Of a DNA stretch of 6,641 nucleotides, positions 1 through 6,539 are shown one piece after another (position 1 is the first letter of the stretch; each line of letters opens with the position of its first letter). Both the position numbers and the translations under genes were made by a program. The stretch comes from Pseudomonadota bacterium. Lineage in GTDB: Bacteria > Pseudomonadota > Gammaproteobacteria > Burkholderiales > Burkholderiaceae_D. The notes beneath the pieces were generated by a model. That model made no database searches. It was given only the letters and a program-made list of their open reading frames with translations, and was not told the DNA's origin. Where the stretch lies: the NCBI GenBank assembly GCA_023416415.1, contig JAEZHR010000142.1:1-6641 (forward strand), given 5' to 3'.

Positions 1-15
1 CATGTAGAGCATCCC

Positions 16-36
16 GGAGTTCCGTGCCGGAACCCC
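16..36 (-). terminator. Hairpin just after the Bug receptor gene, possible terminator
   Basis: On the leftward transcript a 9-bp stem (GGGGTTCCG pairing with CGGAACTCC, one G-U pair, 3-base loop) starts about 10 bases after the TAA stop of the Bug gene. It is not followed by a T run, so it is not a textbook intrinsic terminator. It could end transcription weakly or protect the 3' end of the message. The stem is seen directly; the function is inferred. Confidence 0.35.
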
Positions 37-46
37 GCAGTGCTTC

Positions 47-1027
47 TTACTGCAACTTGATGTTCGCTTCCTTCACGATGCGATCCCACTTGGTGCGCTC
101 GCTGTTGATGAAGGCTGCGAACTCGGCCGGGCTGATGCCGGAGCCGCTCATGCCCAGGCTTTCGAGCCGCTGCTTGACGCCCGGATCCTGCAAGGCCTTG
201 ACCACTTCCTCATGCAGGCGCTTGATGACCGGCTGCGGCGTGCCAGCCGGTGCCACCATGCCGAACCACGAAATCACTTCCGAATCTGCAATGCCGGCCT
301 CGGTCGTGGTCGGGATATCCGGCAGCTGCGGCAGGCGCTTCGGGCCGGCGATGGCGAGGATGCGCGCCTTGCCGTTGCGATGCTGCGGAATGGCAGAGGC
401 CGCGGTTTCGACGGCGCCCGTCACCTGCTTGGAGACGATCGCGCCGATCGATTCGGCACCGCTCTTGTAGGGCACGTGGGTGATTTTCACCTTCGCGGTG
501 CGCTGCAACAGCTCGGCGCCCAGGTGCGGCGTGGTGCCGTTGCCGGGCGAACTGAAGAAGACGGCATCCGGATTCTTGCGCGCATAGTCGACGAATTCGC
601 CCAGCGTCTTGGAAGCCACGTCGGTGTTGACCACGATGACCGAAGGCATGTCCGCCACCAGCGTGACCGGAGCGAAGCTCTTGGCCGGATCGAAGCTGAG
701 CTTGGGATAGAGGCTCTGGTTGATGGTCAGGATGCCGGCCGAACTCATCAGCACGGTGTAGCCATCCGGATCGGACTAGGCCACTGCATCGGCACCGATA
801 TTGCCGCCCGCGCCGGGGCGGTTCTCGATGATGACCGGCACGCCCATCGATTGCGACATCTTGTCGCCGACCAGGCGCGCCAGCACGTCGGCCACGCCGC
901 CCGGCGCGAACGGCGCGACGATCTTGATCGACTTCGACGGATAGCTGTCGGCCGCAGCGGGCGCGGCCGCCGTGACCGACAGGCTGACGGCGAATGCCGC
1001 GACGATGGCCTTCAGATTCTGTTTCAT
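47..1027 (-). pseudogene. Bug/TctC-family periplasmic solute receptor, interrupted by an in-frame amber codon
   Basis: This would be a 326-residue periplasmic binding protein of the Bug (Bordetella uptake gene, tripartite tricarboxylate receptor) family, which captures carboxylates and related small molecules. The start at 1027 has AAGGAG six bases upstream. Residues 1-26 form a Sec signal peptide (MKQNLK, hydrophobic stretch, probable cleavage after AAA-26). Family signatures follow: YPSKSIKIVAPFAPGG at 29-44, ENRPGAGGNIGADAVA at 68-83, and after the break SDPDGYTVLMSS, then HVPYKSG, IPTTTEAG and the usual C-terminal helix. Total length and domain order are normal for the family. Codon 84 (776-778) is TAG where relatives usually have a sense residue such as Lys or Gln; one base change from AAG or CAG explains it. 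Everything else stays open in the same frame, so the lesion is recent or a sequencing error. A truncated 83-residue product could not bind solute, and internal restart would lack the signal peptide. It lies 133 bases downstream of the decarboxylase gene and is probably cotranscribed with it. The substrate cannot be read from the sequence. Confidence 0.93.
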
Positions 1028-1077
1028 TGCTGTCTCCTTGGTGTTGGTGATGCACGCCCTGAAGGGCGCGCGCCATG

Positions 1078-1119
1078 AAAAAAACTTGTTGTTCACCGCC
1101 GTTCCCGCATGCGGACAAG
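1078..1119 (-). promoter_or_regulatory. Hairpin plus T7 tract between decarboxylase and Bug gene, possible terminator or attenuator
   Basis: Reading leftwards in the 133-base gap between the two genes, CTTGT (1119-1115) can pair with ACAAG (1089-1085), and inside it CCGC (1114-1111) with GCGG (1099-1096), leaving a 6-base bulge. Seven consecutive Ts (1084-1078) follow the stem directly. The layout is that of a weak intrinsic terminator that would reduce readthrough from the enzyme gene into the receptor gene. The stem is imperfect, so this is a tentative call. Confidence 0.25.
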
Positions 1120-1160
1120 GCAGGTTTAGATTGTTGCCGTGCCTGTCCTGATCAGCCCTC

Positions 1161-2795
1161 TTACGCGACTTCGATCTCGACCAGAATCGGCACCGGCGAG
1201 CGCAATGCCTCGGTCAGCGTCTCGCGCAAGGCCTCGGCCGAATCGATGCGCACACCTTCGCAGCCCTGCCCCCTGGCCAGCGCGACGAAGTCGATGTCCG
1301 GCAGATCGGTGCCTTCGAGCTTGTCGCCGGGGGCGAATCCGAAGGTCGGAGCGAACTCCTGCAGCGCCGCGTAACGCCGGTTCTTCAGAATCAGGAAGGT
1401 GATCGGCAGTTTCAACTGCGCAGCATTCCACAATGCCTGGATCGAGTACAGACTGGAGCCATCGCCGATCAGACCGATGACCTTGGCATCGCGCTTGGCC
1501 ATGGCCACGCCAACGGTGGCCGGCAGGCCATAGCCGAGGCCGCCGCTGCACATCGTGTAGAAGGTTTCGCTCTTCAGGATGGGCAGGTATTCGTGCATGA
1601 CCGGGCGCGAGCTTGGTGCTTCCTCGACGATGATGCTTTCCGGGGCACGGATCTCGGCCAAAGTCTGCAGCACGTACGCCACCGACATGCGCTCGCCGGC
1701 TGCGGGCGGATGGGCGCGCGGCGCTGGCGTCTTCAGCGGCGGCTGCGGGCGCTCGGTCGTGAATGGGCGCGCCAGCAGGTCGCGCAGCGAGAGCCGGATG
1801 TTCCCGACGGCAGCGGTACCCACGGGCGCCCAGGAGGCGATGTTCGGGTCTTCGATCAGCTGGCAGACCTTGGTGCCGGGCGGCACGAACGGTCCTTCGC
1901 CTGCGACGTGATAGGTGAAGGCGGGCGCGCCCACCACCAGCACCATGTCATGTCCGGCCAGCCGGGAGACGATCTTTTCGCGCATCGCGGGCAGGAAACC
2001 GGCGAACAGCGGATGGTCCTGAGGGAAGCCGCAACGTCCGGACATCGGCGCGATGAACACGCGGGCCCGGTGACGTTCGGCCAGCTGCACCATTTCATCC
2101 CAGGCCTCGGCCCGATCGACGGCCGCGCCGACCACGATGGCGGGCGACCGGCTGCCTTCCAGCGCGGCGCCCACCTGGTCCAGCACTTCGGGGTCCGGAC
2201 GCGAGCGGGTACTGACTTCGCGCGGCAGAATGCGTTCTGCCGGCGCTTCCCAGTCATCGGCCGGAACCGACACCAGCACCGGGCCGCAGGGTTCCTGCAT
2301 GGCGATGTAGTAGGCGCGGGCGATGGCCAGTGGCACGTCTTCCGGGCGCGCCGGTTCGCAGCTCCACTTCACGTAGGGCTTGGGCAGCTCGGTGGCCTGG
2401 TTCGAAAACAGGAAGGGTTCGAACGGGAGGATCGAGCGCGACTGCTGACCGGCGGTGATCACCAGCGGCGTGCGGTTCTTGTGGGCGGTGAAGATCGCGC
2501 CCATCGCATGGCCGACTCCGGCCGCCGAGTGCAGGTTGATGAAGGCGGCGTTGCGCGTGGCCTGGGCATAGCCGTCGGCCATGCCGACCACCACCGACTC
2601 CTGGAGGCCGAGCACGTATTCGAAGTCCTTGGGGAAATCGAGGAAGAGGCCGAGTTCGGTGGAACCGGGGTTGCCGAAAATCTTGGTCATGCCGAAGTCA
2701 CGCAGCAGGTCGAGCACGGCATGGCGGACGGTGTATGGAACGGCGTGGGCGGCACCGGCCTTTGCTGCGGCGGCCGGGGCGTGGGAATGCGACAT
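1161..2795 (-). CDS. mdlC: Thiamine-diphosphate-dependent decarboxylase, benzoylformate decarboxylase-like
   Basis: A 544-residue cytoplasmic ThDP enzyme, expected to decarboxylate a 2-oxo acid to an aldehyde (benzoylformate to benzaldehyde in the mandelate pathway). It has the three-domain layout of the family: Pyr domain about 20-185, central domain about 205-345, PP domain about 370-540. All four catalytic residues known from Pseudomonas putida benzoylformate decarboxylase are present at a constant offset near 19 in the first domain: Ser45 (GNPGS), Glu66 (LQE), His89 (NLHSAAG), plus His296 (TYH). The cofactor motif begins at GDG 444-446, with Asp445 and Asn472 placed as metal ligands. The usual NN pair ending the motif reads Lys471-Asn472. 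An Ala/His-rich extension of about 19 residues precedes the fold; the ATG at 2795 is kept because GGAG lies 8-12 bases upstream and no better Met follows. It is the first gene of a leftward unit with the Bug receptor and is divergent from the LysR gene. The family call is firm. The substrate is not proven: acetolactate synthase-like or other 2-oxo-acid decarboxylase use remains possible. Confidence 0.92.
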   Translation of the reverse strand: MSHSHAPAAAAKAGAAHAVPYTVRHAVLDLLRDFGMTKIFGNPGSTELGLFLDFPKDFEYVLGLQESVVVGMADGYAQATRNAAFINLHSAAGVGHAMGAIFTAHKNRTPLVITAGQQSRSILPFEPFLFSNQATELPKPYVKWSCEPARPEDVPLAIARAYYIAMQEPCGPVLVSVPADDWEAPAERILPREVSTRSRPDPEVLDQVGAALEGSRSPAIVVGAAVDRAEAWDEMVQLAERHRARVFIAPMSGRCGFPQDHPLFAGFLPAMREKIVSRLAGHDMVLVVGAPAFTYHVAGEGPFVPPGTKVCQLIEDPNIASWAPVGTAAVGNIRLSLRDLLARPFTTERPQPPLKTPAPRAHPPAAGERMSVAYVLQTLAEIRAPESIIVEEAPSSRPVMHEYLPILKSETFYTMCSGGLGYGLPATVGVAMAKRDAKVIGLIGDGSSLYSIQALWNAAQLKLPITFLILKNRRYAALQEFAPTFGFAPGDKLEGTDLPDIDFVALARGQGCEGVRIDSAEALRETLTEALRSPVPILVEIEVA

Positions 2796-2828
2796 GTGAA
2801 GCTCTCCAGAGGGAGGTTGGTACCGGGT

Positions 2829-2849
2829 AAGAACCGAGTATCGGTTCTT
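2829..2849. promoter_or_regulatory. Perfect inverted repeat, candidate LysR operator
   Basis: AAGAACCGA and TCGGTTCTT form a perfect 9+9 bp inverted repeat around a 3-base centre (GTA) in the 104-base region between the divergent decarboxylase and LysR genes. Two more GAACC copies lie in direct orientation at 2876-2880 and 2892-2896, the last just before the LysR start codon. LysR regulators typically bind a dyad plus weaker half-sites in such divergent regions, so this is the likely control site for both genes. A TAGAAT at 2861-2866 could serve as a -10 box for the regulator, but no convincing -35 goes with it. The repeat is seen; the regulator assignment is inferred. Confidence 0.55.
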
Positions 2850-2899
2850 TCACCTTGCTCTAGAATTGCCTTTTTGAACCAAAGTCATAACGAACCAGC

Positions 2900-3808
2900 A
2901 TGGCCTTCGACCAACGCCAGCTCACCGCCTTCCTCGCCATCGTCCGTCACGGCAGTCTTGGGCGCGCCGCCGAGGCACTGCACATCACCCAGCCGGCGCT
3001 GTCGCGCACCATCAGGCGCCTCGAAGACCAGATCGGCGCACCGCTGTTCGAGCGCCATTCGCGCGGCATGCTGCTCACGCCGATCGGCCAGGGCCTGCTG
3101 CCGCACGCCGATCTGATCCAGCGCGAGTCCGCGCACGCGCTCGAGGAAATCAACGCCCTGCGCGGCCTGGCCAAGGGCACGATCCGGGTCGGCTCCATCG
3201 CCTCGGTCGCCAGCCAGTTGCTGCCGCTGGCGGTCGAGCGCGTGCTCACGCGCTGGCCGAACCTGAAGGTGCACATCGTCGAAGGCGTGTGGGACCGGCT
3301 CGAGGAAGCGCTGATCAAGCACGAGATCGACCTCGCGCTGGGCGTGGCGATCCAGGACGGGGACGACATCTGCTCGATTTCCGACTGCATCTGGCACGAC
3401 ACCAGCTACGTGGTGGCAGCGACCGATCACCCCCTGCGCAACAAGCGGCGCGTCACGCTTGCAGATACGCGCGACTGTCGTTGGGCGACCATGCCGCCCG
3501 GCACCGGTCCCTATGACGAAATGTGCCGGGTATTTCGCGAACACGGCCTTGGCCTGCCCAACGTGGTGGTCGAAACGCGCTCGACGGCCGTGCTCAAGAA
3601 CCTGGTCGCGCGTGCCGGCTTTCTCGGCTGGATGCCGCAGCCGATGATCGAGATCGAAAGGCGCGCCGGCCTGATCGACATCCTCCCGGTCGAAGGCAGT
3701 GCCGTCCCGCGTCGCCTCACGGCCTTTCGCCGACGCGCCGGCATCCTGCCGACACCGGCGGTCAAGCTGCTCGACGAGTTGCGTCACATCGCCTCCGGCA
3801 TCGGTTGA
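2900..3808 (+). CDS. LysR-type transcriptional regulator
   Basis: A 302-residue LysR-type regulator, normal length for the family. The N-terminal winged helix-turn-helix spans about residues 6-65: RQLTAFLAIVRHGSLGRAAE, then the recognition region TQPALSRTIRRLE (30-42) and PLFERHSRGMLLTPIG in the wing. A linker helix follows to about 92, and the ligand-binding domain starts at GTIRVGSI and runs to about 298. The start at 2900 puts the HTH at the usual distance from the N-terminus, although no clear Shine-Dalgarno sequence precedes it. It is divergent from the decarboxylase gene and shares a 104-base intergenic region with a perfect dyad. This is the classic arrangement for a LysR activator of the neighbouring operon that also regulates itself. 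The effector molecule is unknown; a substrate or intermediate of the decarboxylase is the natural guess. Confidence 0.95.
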   Translation: MAFDQRQLTAFLAIVRHGSLGRAAEALHITQPALSRTIRRLEDQIGAPLFERHSRGMLLTPIGQGLLPHADLIQRESAHALEEINALRGLAKGTIRVGSIASVASQLLPLAVERVLTRWPNLKVHIVEGVWDRLEEALIKHEIDLALGVAIQDGDDICSISDCIWHDTSYVVAATDHPLRNKRRVTLADTRDCRWATMPPGTGPYDEMCRVFREHGLGLPNVVVETRSTAVLKNLVARAGFLGWMPQPMIEIERRAGLIDILPVEGSAVPRRLTAFRRRAGILPTPAVKLLDELRHIASGIG

Positions 3809-3814
3809 GAACCC

Positions 3815-3856
3815 GGGCGGCGAACCCGCCCCGCGTGGCCGCGTCCAACCGTTTTT
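3815..3856 (+). terminator. Two GC-rich hairpins then T5, possible terminator of the LysR gene
   Basis: Seven bases after the LysR stop codon there is a 6-bp stem (GGGCGG with CCGCCC, loop CGAAC, 3815-3831). A second 4-bp stem follows (CGCG-TGGC-CGCG, 3832-3843), and 8 bases later a run of five Ts (3852-3856). The T run is too far from the stem for a strong intrinsic terminator. It may partly separate the regulator from the transporter gene that starts at 3884. Confidence 0.3.
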
Positions 3857-3883
3857 CGTTTCCACCCAAAAAGTCTCCACCTC

Positions 3884-5059
3884 ATGCCCGTCCTGCTCCA
3901 GGACAGGCGTGTGCTGGCGCTGCTGCTTGCGGCCTCGCTCACGATCCTGTCCAACACGCTGATCAGTCCGGCCCTGCCGGGCATCGAAGCCAGCTTCCCT
4001 GACCAATCGGATGCCGGGCTGCTCACCCGCCTGCTGGTCACCGCCCCTTCGCTGATGGTGGCGCTGTGCGCGTCCTTCGCCGGCGCGATGGCCGACCGCT
4101 TCGGCAAGCGCCGCCAATTGCTGGCCGGCGTCGCCCTGTTTGCCCTGGCCGGCAGCTCGGCCATGTTCCTGCCCAGCCTGCCGCTGATTCTCGTCAGCCG
4201 CCTCGTGCTCGGCGTGGCGGTGGCCATGATCATGACCGCGCAGACCGCCCTGATCGGCGACTATTTCAGCGGCGATCTGCGCGTGCGCTTCATGGGCATG
4301 CAGATCGCCGCCACCAACTTCGGCGGCTTCGTCTTTCTCGCGCTGGCCGGCTGGATCGCTGGCATCGAGGCGCGCCTGACCTTCGGCATCTACGCGATCG
4401 CCCTGCTCTACCTGCCACTGATGTGGATGGCGCTGACCGAACCGGCGCGCCATGCGCACGGCATGCATGCCGAGGGTGCGGGAGGAGAAAGCAGCTGGCC
4501 GCTCAAGCTCGCCGCCGCGGTCGCGCTGGCCGGGCTGAGCTTCGTGACCTTCTACCTGCTGCCGACCCAGGCCCCCTACTTTCTGCGCACCATCGGTCAC
4601 CCCGAACCCACGGCCACCGCCATCCTGCTGGCCACCGTCCCGCTGGCCGGCGGCGCCGTGTCGCTGACCTATGCCCGCGTGCGTGGCCGGTTCGGACGTG
4701 CGCTCACGCCGGCGCTGGGCTTCGCCTGCATGGCGGCCGGCTACGGCCTGCTGGCCACCGCGCACGGCTTCGCGCTGGCCCTGCCGGCGGCCGTGCTGAT
4801 AGGCATCTCCACCGGCCTCGTGATGCCGACCTTCATCACCATCGCACTGGATGTCTCCCCGCCACACCGGCGCGGCCTCGCCGCTGGCGCGATCACCACA
4901 AGCGTCTATCTCGGGCAGTTTATTTCGCCGCTGATCAGCCAGCCGCTGATTCAGGCAGTGGGCTTTGCCAAGACCTTTGCGCTGACGGCCGGCGTGCTGG
5001 CGCTGCTTGGAGTGACGAGCTGGCTGTCATTTCGCGACAGGGTGCGCAGCGGCGAGTGA
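3884..5059 (+). CDS. Major facilitator superfamily transporter (12 membrane helices)
   Basis: A 391-residue inner-membrane transporter of the major facilitator superfamily, resembling proton-coupled drug or sugar efflux members (DHA1 type). Twelve hydrophobic helices can be placed at roughly 10-31, 50-69, 78-96, 98-118, 140-159, 164-184, 206-226, 243-264, 273-291, 297-318, 333-354 and 364-383, with a central cytoplasmic loop at 185-205 rich in His, Gly and Glu. The superfamily loop-2/3 motif A is clear at 67-77 (GAMADRFGKRR, with Asp71 and Arg72), and a weaker counterpart (VRGRFGR) sits at 266-272. The start at 3884 is the first available Met in the frame and gives a sensible first helix, but no good ribosome binding site is visible. 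It follows the LysR gene on the same strand after 75 bases and converges with the HopA1-like gene with 34 bases between stops. The substrate and even the transport direction are not determinable here; a link to the neighbouring catabolic genes is inference from position only. Confidence 0.93.
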   Translation: MPVLLQDRRVLALLLAASLTILSNTLISPALPGIEASFPDQSDAGLLTRLLVTAPSLMVALCASFAGAMADRFGKRRQLLAGVALFALAGSSAMFLPSLPLILVSRLVLGVAVAMIMTAQTALIGDYFSGDLRVRFMGMQIAATNFGGFVFLALAGWIAGIEARLTFGIYAIALLYLPLMWMALTEPARHAHGMHAEGAGGESSWPLKLAAAVALAGLSFVTFYLLPTQAPYFLRTIGHPEPTATAILLATVPLAGGAVSLTYARVRGRFGRALTPALGFACMAAGYGLLATAHGFALALPAAVLIGISTGLVMPTFITIALDVSPPHRRGLAAGAITTSVYLGQFISPLISQPLIQAVGFAKTFALTAGVLALLGVTSWLSFRDRVRSGE

Positions 5060-5093
5060 ATGTGCTCAGGCGGCGAAGGACTGCGCGAAAACG

Positions 5094-6188
5094 CTATGCG
5101 ATCAAAGCCGGGTTCCCGGGCAGATAGCCGCAATCGAGCAGCACGATGCGCAATGCATCTTTCAGTTCAAGGCCGTGAACCACATGGAGCTGCAGCGCCT
5201 CGACGACGATCCAGGCGCGATCCTCGCCATAGCTCAAGGAAAAGGCATGCTCGCTGAACTCGGCGTAAGCAATGCCGGACAACAATTCCATTCCGAAGGG
5301 CCGGTGTGATACCGGCGTCAGTCCGGTCAGTTCTTCCCGCATCCGTTCACACAGCCTTTCGGCACGTTCACGATTTGCCTGGGCCAAATACAAGACCACG
5401 CCATCGGTGCGCACCCCCTGCTCGGAAGGCGCCATGACCTTGACCTCGAAAAGAATGTCGGCGAACTCGTGCAACAACGGCGCAATCTTCCTTGTTGCCG
5501 CAGCCACGTCTGCCGGCTTCACGCACAGGCTCAATCTCGCGCAGATTCCATTCACTTTTCTGCAATCCTCATCGCTCCAATCGCTCCGTATCAGAAAGTG
5601 ACAGTTTTTTGCTTCGTTCCCGTCATGTTCCAATGCTTCGAGAGGGGGCATTCCGTGTTGCGGATCATCCGGAGTCAATCCCTGGGCCGTGATCCGGAAT
5701 TCCCCGTCTTCAGAAAGCGCCGCCAGCTCCCTGATCAACTGGTCTTGCTGGTCCGGCGCCAGTTTCTGCTCGCTGGAGGCCTGGTCCGCGTACAGGTTGT
5801 AGACGTCGTCGAACAAGGTCTTTAAATCCAGAGATGTGCTGTACAGACTGCCGTCGTCTTTCACGAAACACTGACTGAAAACGGCTTCGCAACGCTCACG
5901 TCCAATGGCTGTCAGAGCCAGTTCCGCCCAGGTTTCCAGGGAGCGCAATGACGCACTTTCCGGAGTGGCAGCCTCCTGCATGAAACGCTGCAGGCCGCTG
6001 CGGGCTGCAAAGCGCCCCCTTTCCAATGACGCCGCCCTGCTTCTGTCCGGTGATGAGCCTGCTTGGTGCGAAGTGTTCCCCGGAGCGGGGGTAGGCTCAT
6101 CTGCAACTTGCGGCGGCGGAGCACTGGGAAATGGCGAAGCGCTCGATGGCGGCTCGGTAGGCTGACCGATGCTGGGCAAGGGGTGCAT
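5094..6188 (-). CDS. HopA1-family type III secretion effector-like protein
   Basis: A 364-residue protein from the Met at 6188, close to my recollection of about 375 residues for Pseudomonas syringae HopA1 (HopPsyA). Residues 3-40 are Pro/Ser-rich and disordered-looking, as is usual for type III secretion signals. The C-terminal half lines up with HopA1 as I remember it: ARLSLCVKP with GRLTIGVEP; FEVKVMAPSEQGVRTDGVVLYL (247-268) with a GKVVGPAKYGQQTDSAILYI segment; FGMELLSGIAYAE (298-310) with LSMQSTGLGLSYAE; and the end YLPGNPALIA with YDPENPALRA. HopA1 is injected into plant cells and triggers RPS6-dependent immunity. HopA1-domain proteins also act in class V lanthipeptide dehydration, where they are thought to be phospho-Ser/Thr lyases. 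GC content is clearly lower than in the genes to the left, a sign of transfer. The frame stays open upstream to a GTG at 6518 (474 residues), but that part looks non-coding and overlaps a hrp box facing the other way. No strong ribosome site supports either start. No chaperone gene is visible in the window. Confidence 0.85.
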   Translation of the reverse strand: MHPLPSIGQPTEPPSSASPFPSAPPPQVADEPTPAPGNTSHQAGSSPDRSRAASLERGRFAARSGLQRFMQEAATPESASLRSLETWAELALTAIGRERCEAVFSQCFVKDDGSLYSTSLDLKTLFDDVYNLYADQASSEQKLAPDQQDQLIRELAALSEDGEFRITAQGLTPDDPQHGMPPLEALEHDGNEAKNCHFLIRSDWSDEDCRKVNGICARLSLCVKPADVAAATRKIAPLLHEFADILFEVKVMAPSEQGVRTDGVVLYLAQANRERAERLCERMREELTGLTPVSHRPFGMELLSGIAYAEFSEHAFSLSYGEDRAWIVVEALQLHVVHGLELKDALRIVLLDCGYLPGNPALIA

Positions 6189-6539
6189 GAAGCCGGAATG
6201 AGGAAATATCTCCGATGAGTATTCAAGAGTGCGGACAAGTTCGCCGGCAGGCCGCACAAGGCAGGAGGCGCTGCGCTTCCATTCCTTCTGAAACACTTGG
6301 AGCTGCGAATGGCGCGGCGCCGTCTGCACCGTGATCCAGCACAGTTCGGTGAAGGCTCCGATGCCGGCCTTGGCGCCGATCCTGCTCACATCGCCGTCAG
6401 TCGCGCATGCATGCCGGACAGCCGACGCTGTACCCAGTCCCCCCGAACACCCTTTGCCGATACCCGCCTGGAACCCCCGCTCGCTGCGCGACCACAGACG
6501 GGCACTTTCGATTCCCACACACTTTCAGCGCCCCCTGCC
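6189..6539. other. Divergent region between the HopA1-like gene and the proline-rich frame
   Basis: If the starts at 6188 (left) and 6540 (right) are correct, these 351 bases hold no gene. The leftward frame is open through most of it (GTG at 6518, TGA at 6525-6527), but the encoded residues show no recognisable pattern and carry many Gly, Arg, Ser and Cys. The only strong signal is the hrp box at 6470-6498, pointing right. I could not find a matching box, or a convincing -35/-10 pair, pointing left for the HopA1-like gene. A 10-bp GCATGCATGC palindrome lies at 6405-6414, of unknown meaning. Confidence 0.5.
6470..6498 (+). promoter_or_regulatory. hrp box: HrpL/BtrS-type ECF sigma promoter candidate
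   Basis: GGAACC at 6470-6475, then exactly 16 bases, then CCACAGA at 6492-6498, matches the full hrp-box consensus GGAACC-N15/16-CCACNNA that HrpL uses for type III secretion genes in P. syringae and Erwinia-type systems. HrpL-related ECF sigma factors also exist in betaproteobacteria (HrpL in Herbaspirillum, BtrS in Bordetella). The box points right, and the next ATG (6540) is 41 bases after it, a normal leader length. The three other plus-strand GGAACC copies in the window (29, 2263, 2661) lack the second half. Binding by a sigma factor of this organism is inferred. Confidence 0.62.

Noticed and set aside
1055..1068. CGCCC-TGAA-GGGCG hairpin in the leader of the Bug gene
   Set aside because: In the leftward transcript the T run comes before the stem rather than after it, so it is not a terminator, and no riboswitch-like structure is apparent.
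1105..1114. CCGCATGCGG palindrome
   Set aside because: It is only 10 bp and cannot form a stable hairpin by itself (three pairs around a 4-base loop). One arm is considered within the attenuator-like element instead.
210..1118. A 302-codon leftward frame overlapping the Bug gene that avoids the amber codon
   Set aside because: It is a different frame with arginine-rich, motif-free sequence. The Bug signatures are all in the frame that contains the TAG, so this is not the real gene and not a frameshift remedy.
2263..2268. Another GGAACC that could be the -35 half of a hrp box (also at 29 and 2661)
   Set aside because: No CCACNNA follows at 15-16 bases, and the sites at 2263 and 2661 are inside the decarboxylase coding region.
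1593..3116. A 507-codon rightward open frame opposite the decarboxylase
   Set aside because: It is an antisense shadow of the ThDP enzyme that runs out of frame into the LysR gene. Its composition is Arg/Gly/His-rich and it carries no family motif.
2885..4867. A 660-codon leftward open frame across the LysR gene and most of the transporter gene
   Set aside because: It is antisense to two well-recognised genes and its translation is rich in Gln, Gly, Arg, His and Asp with no domain, as expected for the complement of GC-rich coding sequence.
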